Of a stretch of DNA of 64,000 nt, positions 16,556 through 25,208 are shown in pieces. The stretch is from NCBI RefSeq assembly GCF_003289645.1, contig NZ_QLYX01000001.1, positions 620,001 to 684,000 on the forward strand. The letters run 5' to 3'. The translations under genes and the position numbers were made by a program. Each line of letters begins with the position of its first letter. Position 1 is the first letter of the stretch. Source of the stretch: Actinomadura craniellae. Its GTDB lineage: Bacteria; Actinomycetota; Actinomycetes; Streptosporangiales; Streptosporangiaceae. The notes below the pieces were generated by a model. That model was not told where the DNA came from, made no database searches, and worked only from the letters and a program-made list of their open reading frames with translations.

Positions 16556-18259
16556 TTGTCGTTCCTCACCCGCTCTCCCCGACCACCGGCCGTGGACGCC
16601 CCGGCCACCGACGACGCGGGCGGTGCGGACGGCGCCGGCGGGCGCCCGAAGCGTCCCGTCGGGGCATGGGCGGTCACGGCCCTGGCCTGCCTGCCCGTGC
16701 TGTTCGCGCTCGTCGCCCCGAGCGAGCTCAGCCGCTACGGGCCGGGGGCGTTCGTGCGCGTCCCGCTGGAGGGGCTGCTCTGCGTCGCCCTCGTCCTCGT
16801 CCTGCCGGCGCGCAGGAGACGGGTGGCGGCGCTGCTCGTCGGGGCGCTCTTCGGCCTGCTGGCCGTGGTGAAGGTCGTCGACCTGGGTTTCCAGGCGACC
16901 CTCGACCGGGCGTTCCGCCCGGCGTCGGACCGGCCCTTCATCAGCGCCGGCGTGGGGTTCCTCAGCGAGTCGTTCGGCCGGCCCGCCGCGATCACCGTGG
17001 TGGTCGCGGTCGTGCTCCTCATCGTCGCCGTGATCGGCCTCACCATGCTGTCGGTCCTGCGGCTGACCCGGCTCGCGGCCCGGCACACCGTGGTGGCCGC
17101 CCGCTCCGTCGCGGTGCTCGGAGCCGTCTGGGCGGCCTGCGCCGTGTTCGGCGCGCAACTCGTCCCGGGCACCCCGGTCGCCGCCGTCGCCCTCGACCGC
17201 GCCCTCCAGGTGCGCGACGACCTGCAGGGGCATCGGCTGTTCACCGAGCAGGTCACCCACGACGCCTTCCGCACCACCCCGGGCCCGGAACTGCTGACCG
17301 CGCTGCGCGGCAAGGACGTCCTGTTCTCGTTCGTTGAGAGCTACGGGCGCGACGCGATCGAGGATCCGCGGTTCGCGCCGCAGGTGGGCGCGGTGCTCGA
17401 CGCGGCGGACCGCCGGCTGCGCGCCGCCGGGTACGCCTCCCGCAGCGCCTTCCTCACCTCGCCGACGGCGGGTGGCGGGAGCTGGCTCGCCCATGCCACG
17501 CTGCTTTCGGGCGTGTGGGTCGACGACCAGCAGCGCCACCACGACCTGCTGGGCACCGACCGGTTCACCCTCACCCGCGCCTTCGGGCGGGCCGGCTGGC
17601 GGACGGTCGCCGTCATGCCGGGCAACACCAAGGCATGGCCGGAGGGGGCGTTCTACGGCCACGACCGGGTCTACAACCAGCCGGACCTGAAGTACCACGG
17701 CCCGCCCTTCAACTGGGGCACCCCGCCCGACCAGTACTCCCTGTCGTTCTTCCAGCGGACCGAGCGCGCGGCGCCGGACCACGCCCCGGTGATGGGGGAG
17801 ATCGCCCTGGTCTCCAGCCACTCGCCGTGGACACCGACCCCCCGGCTCATCCCCTGGGACCGGGCCGGCGACGGGGCGGCCTTCGCCGCCGCCGCCGCGT
17901 CCGCCGGCCGGTGGGGGGACGCGCTGCGCGACCCCGGCCGGATGCGTACCGCCTACCGGGGCTCCATCGAGTACTCCCTGAGCGCCCTCCTCTCCTACGT
18001 GGAGACCTACGGCGACGACGACCTCGTGCTCGTCTTCCTCGGCGACCACCAGCCCGCCCCGCTCGTCACCGGCCAGGACGCCAGCCGGGACGTCCCGATC
18101 ACGATCGTCGCCCGCGACCGGGCCGTGCTCGACCGGATCTCCGGCTGGGGCTGGCACGAGGGCCTGAAACCCGGCCGGCGCGCCCCGGTCTGGCGGATGG
18201 ACGCCTTCCGCGACCGCTTCCTGGCCGCCTTCGGCTCGCGGCCCGCCCCGCAGCGGTGA
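16556..18259 (+). CDS. Membrane-anchored sulfatase / phosphoglycerol-transferase-like protein
   Basis: A 567-residue protein with about four to five N-terminal hydrophobic helices (residues 38-210) and a large outer domain of the alkaline-phosphatase superfamily. The outer domain opens with VLFSFVESYGRDAI (metal-ligand Glu), continues with TSPTAGGGSWLAHATLLSG around the expected Ser/Thr nucleophile, and ends with VLVFLGDHQPAP (Asp-His metal ligands). The architecture resembles LtaS-type transferases that move phosphoglycerol or similar groups outside the membrane. The start is TTG 16556, supported by GAGGGG eight to nine bases upstream. It lies 98 bases after the phosphatase and may finish the exported product of the cluster; this link is only positional. 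Confidence 0.87.
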   Translation: MSFLTRSPRPPAVDAPATDDAGGADGAGGRPKRPVGAWAVTALACLPVLFALVAPSELSRYGPGAFVRVPLEGLLCVALVLVLPARRRRVAALLVGALFGLLAVVKVVDLGFQATLDRAFRPASDRPFISAGVGFLSESFGRPAAITVVVAVVLLIVAVIGLTMLSVLRLTRLAARHTVVAARSVAVLGAVWAACAVFGAQLVPGTPVAAVALDRALQVRDDLQGHRLFTEQVTHDAFRTTPGPELLTALRGKDVLFSFVESYGRDAIEDPRFAPQVGAVLDAADRRLRAAGYASRSAFLTSPTAGGGSWLAHATLLSGVWVDDQQRHHDLLGTDRFTLTRAFGRAGWRTVAVMPGNTKAWPEGAFYGHDRVYNQPDLKYHGPPFNWGTPPDQYSLSFFQRTERAAPDHAPVMGEIALVSSHSPWTPTPRLIPWDRAGDGAAFAAAAASAGRWGDALRDPGRMRTAYRGSIEYSLSALLSYVETYGDDDLVLVFLGDHQPAPLVTGQDASRDVPITIVARDRAVLDRISGWGWHEGLKPGRRAPVWRMDAFRDRFLAAFGSRPAPQR

Positions 18260-18267
18260 AGGGGTAG

Positions 18268-18284
18268 ATACCTATAGGGGGTAA
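18268..18284. promoter_or_regulatory. Partial CsoR-like operator
   Basis: ATACCTATAGGGGGTAA carries an imperfect ATACC...GGGTA pair. It is a weaker relative of the palindrome 45 bases downstream, which suggests two binding sites for one copper-responsive repressor. Confidence 0.4.
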
Positions 18285-18328
18285 GGGTTGTTAGCGTGCT
18301 CACGGCATGGCAGTATCGACTCCGTAAG

Positions 18329-18345
18329 ATACCCCCTCAGGGTAT
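18329..18345. promoter_or_regulatory. CsoR-like operator
   Basis: ATACCC (18329-18334) and GGGTAT (18340-18345) are perfect six-base arms around CCTCA. G-tract palindromes with this TACCC/GGGTA layout are the known operators of CsoR copper repressors in actinobacteria. It lies 24 bases before the GTG of the His-rich secreted protein gene. Binding by CsoR is inferred. Confidence 0.65.
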
Positions 18346-18369
18346 TTATGGAGTGAAGGGCCGACTGAA

Positions 18370-19311
18370 GTGAACACCTTGACCCGACCCTGGATCTACG
18401 GTGCGGGGCTGGCCGTCGTCTTCGGTGGATCGCTGGCGATCGGCCAGTGGGCCGGACCGTTGGGCGCCACCGGCGGCGACGAACCCGCCGGACACGCCGC
18501 GCACGGCGGGGACGGCGGTACCGCTCCGGCGGGGCCGGTCGTTCCCGGCGGGCTACAGATCTCGCAGGACGGGTACACGCTCGTCCCCGAGACCACCACG
18601 GTGCGGGCGGACCGGCGGACCGACTTCCGGTTCAGCGTGACCGGCCCCGACGGCAGGCCGGTCACCCGGTACACCACCATCCACGGCAAGAAGCTGCACT
18701 TCATCGTGGCCCGCCGGGACCTGTCGGGATTCCAGCACCTGCACCCGACCGAAGCCGGGAACGGGACGTGGACCGTGCCGCTGACCCTGCCGGAGCCGGG
18801 GACCTACCGGGTGTTCACCGACCTGCAGCCCGCGGGCGTCAAGGAACAGCTCACCCTGGGCATGGACGTGTCGGCGCCGGGCGACCTCGAGCCGGAGCCG
18901 CTGCCGAAAGCGGAGCGGGCCGCGCGGGTGGGTGACTACGAGGTGAAGCTCGACGGCGCCCTCGTCCCGGGCCGCACGAGCAAGTTGACCCTCACCGTCA
19001 GCAGGAACGGCGCACCCGTCACGGACCTGGAGCCCTACCTGGAGGCCTACGGCCACCTGGTGGCGCTGCGCTCGGGCGACCTGGCCTACCTGCACGTCCA
19101 CCCCGACGGCGAGCCCGGCGACGGCAGGACCCGCCCGGGACCGCAGATCACCTTCTACGCCGAAGTGCCCAGCACCGGCGCCTACCGCCTCTACCTGGAC
19201 TTCCAGCATCGGGGCAAGGTCCGCACCGCCGAGTTCACCGCCGTCGCCGGCCCGGCCAAGGTGCCCGCCGAACCCGCCGGCGGCCACGAGGACGACGGTC
19301 ACGGCCACTGA
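18370..19311 (+). CDS. Membrane-anchored, His-rich extracytoplasmic protein, probably copper-linked
   Basis: A 313-residue protein with an N-terminal helix (WIYGAGLAVVFGGSLAIG) that anchors or exports it. A His/Gly linker (HAAHGGDGG) follows, and two beta-rich domains: residues about 75-165, with LHFIVARRDLSGFQHLHPT, and about 185-290, with YGHLVALRSGDLAYLHVHPDG. Both contain the same HL/HVHP theme, so they look like an internal repeat with potential metal ligands. The tail ends HEDDGHGH. No enzyme motif is seen. Two CsoR-like operators lie directly upstream, so copper response is a good inference; periplasm-side copper binding or delivery would fit. The GTG start at 18370 has only a weak purine stretch upstream. 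Confidence 0.8.
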   Translation: MNTLTRPWIYGAGLAVVFGGSLAIGQWAGPLGATGGDEPAGHAAHGGDGGTAPAGPVVPGGLQISQDGYTLVPETTTVRADRRTDFRFSVTGPDGRPVTRYTTIHGKKLHFIVARRDLSGFQHLHPTEAGNGTWTVPLTLPEPGTYRVFTDLQPAGVKEQLTLGMDVSAPGDLEPEPLPKAERAARVGDYEVKLDGALVPGRTSKLTLTVSRNGAPVTDLEPYLEAYGHLVALRSGDLAYLHVHPDGEPGDGRTRPGPQITFYAEVPSTGAYRLYLDFQHRGKVRTAEFTAVAGPAKVPAEPAGGHEDDGHGH

Positions 19312-19393
19312 TCCGCGAGCACTTCTCCGCGATCCCGGCGCGGCCTAGAATCGGCCCGGTGGCGCGCCCCCGCGACCGGCATTGGAGAAGACC

Positions 19394-21874
19394 ATGCCCC
19401 AGTCGATGGCCGACCTCGAAGCGCGCGTCGCCGCGCTCTCCCTGGAGCAGAAGGTCCGGCTGCTGAGCGGCGCCGACCCCTGGTCACTGCACGCCGAACC
19501 CGCCTGCGGGCTGCGCAGGATGGTCCTCTCCGACGGCCCGGCGGGGGTGCGCGGCGAGGTCCTGGACGAGCGCGTCCCCTCGGCGAACGTGCCGTCGCCC
19601 ACCGCGCTCGCCGCGACCTGGGACGAGGAACGGGTGGCGGCGGTCGGCCGGCTGCTGGCCGCCGAGGCCCGGCGCAAGGGCGTGGACGTCCTGCTCGCCC
19701 CGACCGTCAACCTGCACCGGTCCCCCTACGGCGGGCGGCACTTCGAGTGCTTCAGCGAGGACCCGCTGTTGACCGCCCGGATCGGCGTGGCGTTCGTGCG
19801 CGGCGTGCAGGACGGGGGAGTCGGCGCGACGGTAAAGCATTTCGTCGCCAACGACTCCGAGACCGAGCGGTTCACCCTGGACGTCGAGGTGGACGAGCGC
19901 ACGCTGCGCGAGCTGTACCTGGCCCCGTTCGAGGCGATCGTCCGGGAGGGCGGCGCGTGGGCGGTGATGGCCGCCTACAACGGCGTCAACGGCGCCACGA
20001 TGACCGAGAGCCCCCTGCTCCGGCGCGTCCTGCAGGAGGAGTGGGGCTTCGACGGGGTCGTCATGTCCGACTGGTACGCCGCCCGCTCCACCGAGGCCAC
20101 CGCGAACGCCGCGCTCGACCTGGTCATGCCGGGCCGCGGGCCGTGGGGCGCGGCGCTGGTCGAGGCCGTGCGCGCGGGCCGGGTCGCCGAGCACGTCGTG
20201 GACGACAAGGTGCGCCGTGTCCTGCGGCTGGCGGCCCGGGTGGGCGCCCTGGACGGTGCCCCCGCCCTGGACGGCGCTCCTGTCCAGGATGGCGTTCCCG
20301 CCCAGGAAGGCGTTCCCGCCCGGGACGGGGAGTACCCGCCCGAGCGGGTGTCCGCGGAACTGCGCGCCACTGCTGCGGCCGGGTTCGTGCTGGTCCGCAA
20401 CGAGGGCGCGGCGCTCCCGCTGGAGGCCGCCGCCGTGCGCCGGGTCGCCGTCGTGGGCCCGAACGCCCGGGTCGGCCGGACGCTCGGCGGCGGCAGCGCC
20501 ATCGTGTCCCCGCCCTACGCGGTGTCCCCGCTGGACGGCCTGGCCGCCGCGCTCGACGGGGCCGCCGAGGTCGTCCACACCCAGGGCGTCATCGCGCACA
20601 CCCGCGCCCCGATCGCGCGGTCCCCCTGGCTGGTCCGGCCCGACGGGTCCGGCCCCGGCGCGCTGATCCGCTACCTGGCCGCCGACGGCACGGTGCTCGC
20701 GGCCGAGCACCGTACCGCCGGCGTCTACCACTGGGCGCTGGGTGCGCCCCCTCCCGGTGTCCGCCGGCGCGACGTGGCGACGGTCGAGGTGAGCGCGCTG
20801 ATCCGGGCCACCGTGCCGGGTGACTACGAGATCGGCTTCTCCGGGCTGGGCCGGTACCGCTGCACCATGGCCGGGCGCGAGGTCTGCGACACAGTGCTGG
20901 CGCCGCCGCCCGACGCCGACGTGGTCGCGCACCTGCAGGCGCCGCCGCAGTGGACCATGCCTGTGCGGCTGGCGGCGGGGGAGAGCGTCCCGATCACGCT
21001 GGAGGCGATCGGGCTGCTCCCGGCGGTCCTCCAACTGAACCTGGAGCCGCCGCACGGCACCGACGACGAGGAGATCGCCCAGGCGGTGGAGCTGGCCCGC
21101 GGCGCCGACGCCGCCGTGGTGGTCGTGGGCACCACCGAGGAGGTCGAGAGCGAGGGCCACGACCGCGCGACGCTGGCACTGCCCGGCCGCCAGGACGACC
21201 TGGTGCGCGCGGTCGCCGCGGCCAACCCCCGCACGGTCGTCGTGGTCAACTCCGGCGCCCCGGTGCTGATGCCGTGGAGCGAGGAGGTCGCCGCGGTCCT
21301 GCTGGTCTGGTTCCCCGGCCAGGAGTTCGGCGACGCGCTCGCCGACGTGCTGCTCGGCCGGTCCGAGCCCGGCGGGCGGCTGCCGACGACCTGGCCGGCG
21401 GCCGAGGGCGACCGCTCCATGGTCGAGCCCGCCGCCGGGGTGCTCGCCTACCGCGAGGGGTTGCGGGTCGGGTACCGCGGCGAGGTCGCGGCCCGTTACC
21501 CCTTCGGTCACGGCCTCGGCTACACGACCTGGCGGTACGTCTCGGCCGCCGCCGGGGCGGATGGGCGGGTGACGGTGCGGGTCCGCAACACCGGCACGCG
21601 GCCGGGCCGGGAGGTCGTCCAGGTGTACGCGAGCCGCCCGGACGGGGCCGTCGAGCGCCCCCGCCGCTGGCTGGCCGGGTTCGCCGGTGTGGCCGCCGCC
21701 CCCGGCGAGGAGGCGGCCGTGACCGTGATCCTGCGCCGGCGTGCCTTCGAGCACTGGGACGGCGCGGCAGGCCGGTGGGTCGTCGAGCCGGGCGCGTTCC
21801 GGCTGGAGATCGGCCCGTCGTCGGCGTCGCTCCCGCTGACGGCCGAGATCGTCCCCGGCGAGATCGTCTCCTAG
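19394..21874 (+). CDS. Beta-glucosidase-type glycoside hydrolase, family GH3
   Basis: An 826-residue enzyme with no signal peptide, so probably intracellular. The N-terminal (beta/alpha)8 barrel contains KHFVANDSETERF, and the catalytic nucleophile is the Asp of VMSDWYA (about residue 229). The C-terminal sandwich domain follows, interrupted near residues 410-540 by a PA14-like insert (YEIGFSGLGRYRC), and the chain ends with a fibronectin-III-like domain (RVRNTGTRPGREVVQVY). This layout is typical of beta-glucosidases acting on oligosaccharides or aryl glycosides. A linker of degenerate DGxPAx repeats lies at about residues 287-315. Start ATG 19394 has GGAG six bases upstream. Its substrate is not defined by neighbours. 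Confidence 0.93.
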   Translation: MPQSMADLEARVAALSLEQKVRLLSGADPWSLHAEPACGLRRMVLSDGPAGVRGEVLDERVPSANVPSPTALAATWDEERVAAVGRLLAAEARRKGVDVLLAPTVNLHRSPYGGRHFECFSEDPLLTARIGVAFVRGVQDGGVGATVKHFVANDSETERFTLDVEVDERTLRELYLAPFEAIVREGGAWAVMAAYNGVNGATMTESPLLRRVLQEEWGFDGVVMSDWYAARSTEATANAALDLVMPGRGPWGAALVEAVRAGRVAEHVVDDKVRRVLRLAARVGALDGAPALDGAPVQDGVPAQEGVPARDGEYPPERVSAELRATAAAGFVLVRNEGAALPLEAAAVRRVAVVGPNARVGRTLGGGSAIVSPPYAVSPLDGLAAALDGAAEVVHTQGVIAHTRAPIARSPWLVRPDGSGPGALIRYLAADGTVLAAEHRTAGVYHWALGAPPPGVRRRDVATVEVSALIRATVPGDYEIGFSGLGRYRCTMAGREVCDTVLAPPPDADVVAHLQAPPQWTMPVRLAAGESVPITLEAIGLLPAVLQLNLEPPHGTDDEEIAQAVELARGADAAVVVVGTTEEVESEGHDRATLALPGRQDDLVRAVAAANPRTVVVVNSGAPVLMPWSEEVAAVLLVWFPGQEFGDALADVLLGRSEPGGRLPTTWPAAEGDRSMVEPAAGVLAYREGLRVGYRGEVAARYPFGHGLGYTTWRYVSAAAGADGRVTVRVRNTGTRPGREVVQVYASRPDGAVERPRRWLAGFAGVAAAPGEEAAVTVILRRRAFEHWDGAAGRWVVEPGAFRLEIGPSSASLPLTAEIVPGEIVS
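20258..20330 (+). repeat. In-frame mini-repeat in the GH3 gene
   Basis: About four to five degenerate copies of an 18-base unit encode the hexapeptide series DGAPAL-DGAPVQ-DGVPAQ-EGVPAR. They expand the linker between the GH3 barrel and the second domain. Repeat number may vary between strains. Confidence 0.7.
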
Positions 21875-22065
21875 GCCGCCCGAACCGCGCCTGCGCGCGG
21901 GTCCGCATCACCTCGTGCGGTACTGCCGTGGAGAGAAATACTTCGATGCATTGACAACTATCTACCGTGTGGTGTTCCGTGAGCGGACGTCCACCACCCC
22001 GCAGGACCCACGGACGCATCGTTCGACCATCGCTGCCCGACCGATGCCGCTACCAGGGAGGACCC

Positions 22066-22830
22066 ATGGCCATCGCCACCACCGACCAGGCATTCCGCGA
22101 GGTCATGACAGTCGATCCGCCCGAGCCGACCACCCCGTTCGACCTCGCCCGGCGCGACTTCGTGTACGGCCACGTCTGGCGGCGGCCCGGGTTGGAGCGG
22201 CGGGAACGGCGGCTCGTCACCCTGGCCTGCGTGGCCGCGGCGGACTCGCCGCACCCCATCGAGGAGCACGCCTACGCGGCCCTCAACAGCGGCGACCTGA
22301 CGCTGGCGGAGATGCTCGAACTCGTCCTCCACTTCGCCGTGTACTGCGGCTGGCCCAAGGCGTCCCATCTGGAAGGCGTGATCCGCGCACAGTGGACCCG
22401 CATCCGGCAGGAGCGCGGCGAAGAGATCGCCCCGTGGCCGGTACTCGACAACGGCACGCTCGGTCTCGCCGACTGGGACGCGCGACTGGCCCGGGGCGCC
22501 CAGGAGTTCGCCGAGGTCAACCTCATCGGGGCGCCCGCGGCCGACACGCCCTACTCCCACGCGGGCATCATCAACTACGTCTTCGGCCACGTGTGGCAGC
22601 GACCCGGCCTGAGCAGGCGTGACCGGCGGTTCATCACGGTCGCCTGCGTGGGCGTGAGCGACGCGCCAATGCCGATCATGGCCCATGTCGGGTCCGCCCT
22701 GCACTCGGGCGACATCTCCAAGGCGGAGATGGACGAGCTCATCCTGCACTTCTCGGCGTACTCGGGATTCGCCAAGGGCGACGCGCTGCGCCGCACCGCC
22801 GACGAGGCGTGGAACCGCTCGGAAAGCTGA
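22066..22830 (+). CDS. Carboxymuconolactone decarboxylase family protein, tandem-domain
   Basis: A 254-residue protein made of two homologous CMD domains. Domain 1 reads GHVWRRPGLERRERRLVTLACVAAADSP then LVLHFAVYCGWPKA. Domain 2 reads GHVWQRPGLSRRDRRFITVACVGVSDAP then LILHFSAYSGFAKG. Neither has the CxxC pair of AhpD-type peroxidase members, so it resembles the PcaC decarboxylase branch. Start ATG 22066 has AGGGAGG upstream. It is the first gene of an operon with an aldehyde dehydrogenase and a mycofactocin-type SDR, which suggests catabolism of an alcohol or aldehyde with a cyclic or lactone intermediate. The substrate is unknown. The 191 bases before it hold no other gene. Confidence 0.88.
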   Translation: MAIATTDQAFREVMTVDPPEPTTPFDLARRDFVYGHVWRRPGLERRERRLVTLACVAAADSPHPIEEHAYAALNSGDLTLAEMLELVLHFAVYCGWPKASHLEGVIRAQWTRIRQERGEEIAPWPVLDNGTLGLADWDARLARGAQEFAEVNLIGAPAADTPYSHAGIINYVFGHVWQRPGLSRRDRRFITVACVGVSDAPMPIMAHVGSALHSGDISKAEMDELILHFSAYSGFAKGDALRRTADEAWNRSES

Positions 22831-22880
22831 CCCCGCTACCCCCGGCCGGCCAGCGAGAACCAACGAAGGATGGGCAGACC

Positions 22881-24347
22881 ATGACGGCCACCCCAGTACT
22901 GGACGCCGCGGCTTCACTGCTGATCGGTGACGACCGGATCGTCGACGCCTCCGGCGGCACCTACGACCACATCTTCCCCGGGACCGGCCAGGTCAACGTG
23001 ACGATCCCGATGGCCGGCGCGCAGGAGGTCGACGCGGCGGTGCGCAGCGCGGCCGCCGCCCAGCGCGAGTGGCAGGCCATGCCGGTCGACCGCCGTCGCG
23101 ACCTGATGTTCGCCCTGGCCAGGGCCGTGGAAGGCGACCTGGAGACGCTGGGCGCGCTCAGCGTCCACGACTACGGGGTCCCCATCGCGATGAGCCCGGG
23201 CATGGGCCAGATGCTCGCCCGCTTCCTCGACTACTACGCGGGCTGGGTCGACAAGGCCACCGGCCAGACCGCGCCGGTCGGCGGGTCCCACGACGTGAAC
23301 ATGATCGAGCGGGAGCCGTACGGGGTCATCGGGCTGATCGTCCCCTGGAACGGCCCGCTCGTGGGCATCGCGATGGCGGCCGCGCCCGCCCTCGCCGCGG
23401 GCAACGCCGTGGTCATCAAGCCGCCGGAGCTCGCCCCGCTGGCCACCGTCCGCTTCGGCGAGCTCTGCCGGCGCGTCGGCCTGCCGCCCGGCCTGGTGAA
23501 CGTCATCCCGGGCGGCCCGGCGGCCGGTGACGCGCTCGTCCGGCATCCGGGGGTGGGGAAGCTCCACTTCACCGGCAGCGGAGCGACCGCCCGCAAGATC
23601 GCCGTCGCGGCCGCCGAAGGGCTCAAACCGCTGTCCTTCGAGCTCGGCGGGAAGTCGGCCAACGTGGTGTTCGCCGACGCGGACCTGGACCGCGCGGTGA
23701 GCATCGCGGCCTTCATGGGGCCGCTCACCCAGTCCGGCCAGAGCTGCGCCTGCGGCAGCCGCATCCTGGTGGAGCGCAGCGTCTATCCCGAATTCCAGGA
23801 GCGGCTGGTCGAGGCCGTCCGGCAGGCCCCCATCGGCGACCCGTTCGACCCGGCCACCCTGATGGGGCCGGTGGTCAGCCAGGCCGCGGTGGACCGCATC
23901 ATGGGCGCGATCGGCGACGCCGTGCGGCACGGCACCGGCAAGCTGATCACGGGCGGCGACCGCCTCGGCGGCGAGCTCGCCGCCGGCTACTACATCGAGC
24001 CCACGATCTTCGCGGACGTGCCGAACGACAGCCCCCTCGCCCGGATCGAGACCTTCGGGCCGGTGGTGTCGGTGATGCCCTTCGACACCGAGGACGAGGC
24101 GGTGGCGATCGCCAACGACACGGACCTCGGCCTGGTCGCGTACGCCCACACGTCCAGCTTCGAGCGCGCCCACCGGGTGGCCCGCCGGCTGGAGGCCGGG
24201 TCCGTCTGGATCAACACGATCAGCGACATCCAGCCGAGCGGGCCCTACGGCGGCTACAAGCAGAGCGGCTACGGACGGCTCGGCGGGATCGAGGGGCTGC
24301 ACGAGTTCAGCCAGGTCAAGAACACCCGCATCACCATGGGTGCGTAG
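22881..24347 (+). CDS. NAD(P)-dependent aldehyde dehydrogenase
   Basis: A 488-residue ALDH superfamily enzyme that oxidises an aldehyde to its acid. Key features are intact: PWNGPLVGIAMAAAPALAAGNAVV in the cofactor domain, FTGSGATARKIAVAA as the nucleotide loop, ELGGKSANVVFADADLDRA with the general-base Glu, and SGQSCACGSRILVERS with the catalytic Cys (the first Cys of SCAC, by alignment with the family). ATG 22881 follows the CMD stop by 50 bases. It is the middle gene of the CMD-ALDH-SDR operon and probably oxidises the aldehyde produced by the downstream SDR. Confidence 0.93.
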   Translation: MTATPVLDAAASLLIGDDRIVDASGGTYDHIFPGTGQVNVTIPMAGAQEVDAAVRSAAAAQREWQAMPVDRRRDLMFALARAVEGDLETLGALSVHDYGVPIAMSPGMGQMLARFLDYYAGWVDKATGQTAPVGGSHDVNMIEREPYGVIGLIVPWNGPLVGIAMAAAPALAAGNAVVIKPPELAPLATVRFGELCRRVGLPPGLVNVIPGGPAAGDALVRHPGVGKLHFTGSGATARKIAVAAAEGLKPLSFELGGKSANVVFADADLDRAVSIAAFMGPLTQSGQSCACGSRILVERSVYPEFQERLVEAVRQAPIGDPFDPATLMGPVVSQAAVDRIMGAIGDAVRHGTGKLITGGDRLGGELAAGYYIEPTIFADVPNDSPLARIETFGPVVSVMPFDTEDEAVAIANDTDLGLVAYAHTSSFERAHRVARRLEAGSVWINTISDIQPSGPYGGYKQSGYGRLGGIEGLHEFSQVKNTRITMGA

Positions 24348-24361
24348 TTGAGGAGGAAGTC

Positions 24362-25195
24362 ATGACCAAGGGACTCGAAGGCAGGGTCGCGTTCATCACC
24401 GGGGTGGCGCGCGGGCAGGGCCGCGCACACGCGGTGCGGCTGGCCCGGGAGGGCGCCGACATCATCGGCGTCGACATCTGCGCGCCCATCGAGACGATGA
24501 CCTACCCGAACGCCTCGGAAGCCGACCTCGCCGAGACGATCAGCCTCGTCGAGAAGGAGGGCCGCCGGATGGTCGGCCGCAAGGCCGACGTCCGCGACTA
24601 CGCCGGCCTGTCGGCGGCCTTCCAGGAAGGTCTCGCCGAGTTCGGCCGGGTGGACATCATCATCTGCAACGCCGGGATCATCCGGATGGGCGAGGAGTCC
24701 GACGACTTCCTGGCCGACTGGAACGACGTGATCGACACCAACCTCACGGGCGTGTTCCACACCGTGCGCGCCGCCGTCCCGGCGCTGCGGGCGGGCGGCC
24801 GCGGCGGCTCGATCGTCATCACCAGCTCGACGGCCGGGCTCAAGGGCAGCGCCTCCCTGAACTCCAGCGGCTGCGCCTACACCGCGGCCAAGCGCGGCAT
24901 CGTCGGCCTGATGCAGAACCTGGCCCTCGAACTCGCACCGGAGTCGATCCGGGTGAACACCATCCACCCGACCGGCGTGGTCAGCGGGATGACGCAGAAC
25001 GAGGCCATGGCCCAGCTCATGGAGCAGGCCGCGGCGGGCGGGGAGAACGGGATCTCCGGCATGCTGAACGCCCTGCCGATCGAAATGCTCCAGGCCGAGG
25101 ACATCGCCAACGCGGTGGCGTTCCTGGTCTCCGACGAGGCGAAGTTCATCACCGGCGTCCAGTGGCCACTGGACGCCGGCTTCGCCGTCCGCTGA
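24362..25195 (+). CDS. Mycofactocin-coupled SDR family oxidoreductase
   Basis: A 277-residue short-chain dehydrogenase. The cofactor loop is TGVARGQGRAHA, and the catalytic Ser and Tyr-x3-Lys lie in ITSSTAGLKG and YTAAKRG. The insert after strand 2, VDICAPIETMTYPNASEADLAE, and the long insert after GVVSGMTQNEAM are hallmarks of the mycofactocin-associated SDR subfamily. These enzymes hold NAD tightly and pass electrons to the peptide cofactor mycofactocin. RBS GAGGAGG lies just before ATG 24362. No mycofactocin biosynthesis genes are in this window, so they must be elsewhere. It likely oxidises a secondary or aromatic alcohol, feeding the aldehyde dehydrogenase encoded before it. Confidence 0.92.
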   Translation: MTKGLEGRVAFITGVARGQGRAHAVRLAREGADIIGVDICAPIETMTYPNASEADLAETISLVEKEGRRMVGRKADVRDYAGLSAAFQEGLAEFGRVDIIICNAGIIRMGEESDDFLADWNDVIDTNLTGVFHTVRAAVPALRAGGRGGSIVITSSTAGLKGSASLNSSGCAYTAAKRGIVGLMQNLALELAPESIRVNTIHPTGVVSGMTQNEAMAQLMEQAAAGGENGISGMLNALPIEMLQAEDIANAVAFLVSDEAKFITGVQWPLDAGFAVR

Positions 25196-25208
25196 CCGAC
25201 CCGTGACC

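Noticed and set aside
21951-21956. TTGACA as a -35 box upstream of the CMD operon
   Set aside because: No acceptable -10 hexamer lies 16-19 bases downstream.
24362-25195. Local mycofactocin biosynthesis locus, with the creatininase at 14154 as MftE
   Set aside because: No precursor MftA, radical SAM MftC or other mft gene is nearby, and the creatininase neighbours a GTP cyclohydrolase instead.
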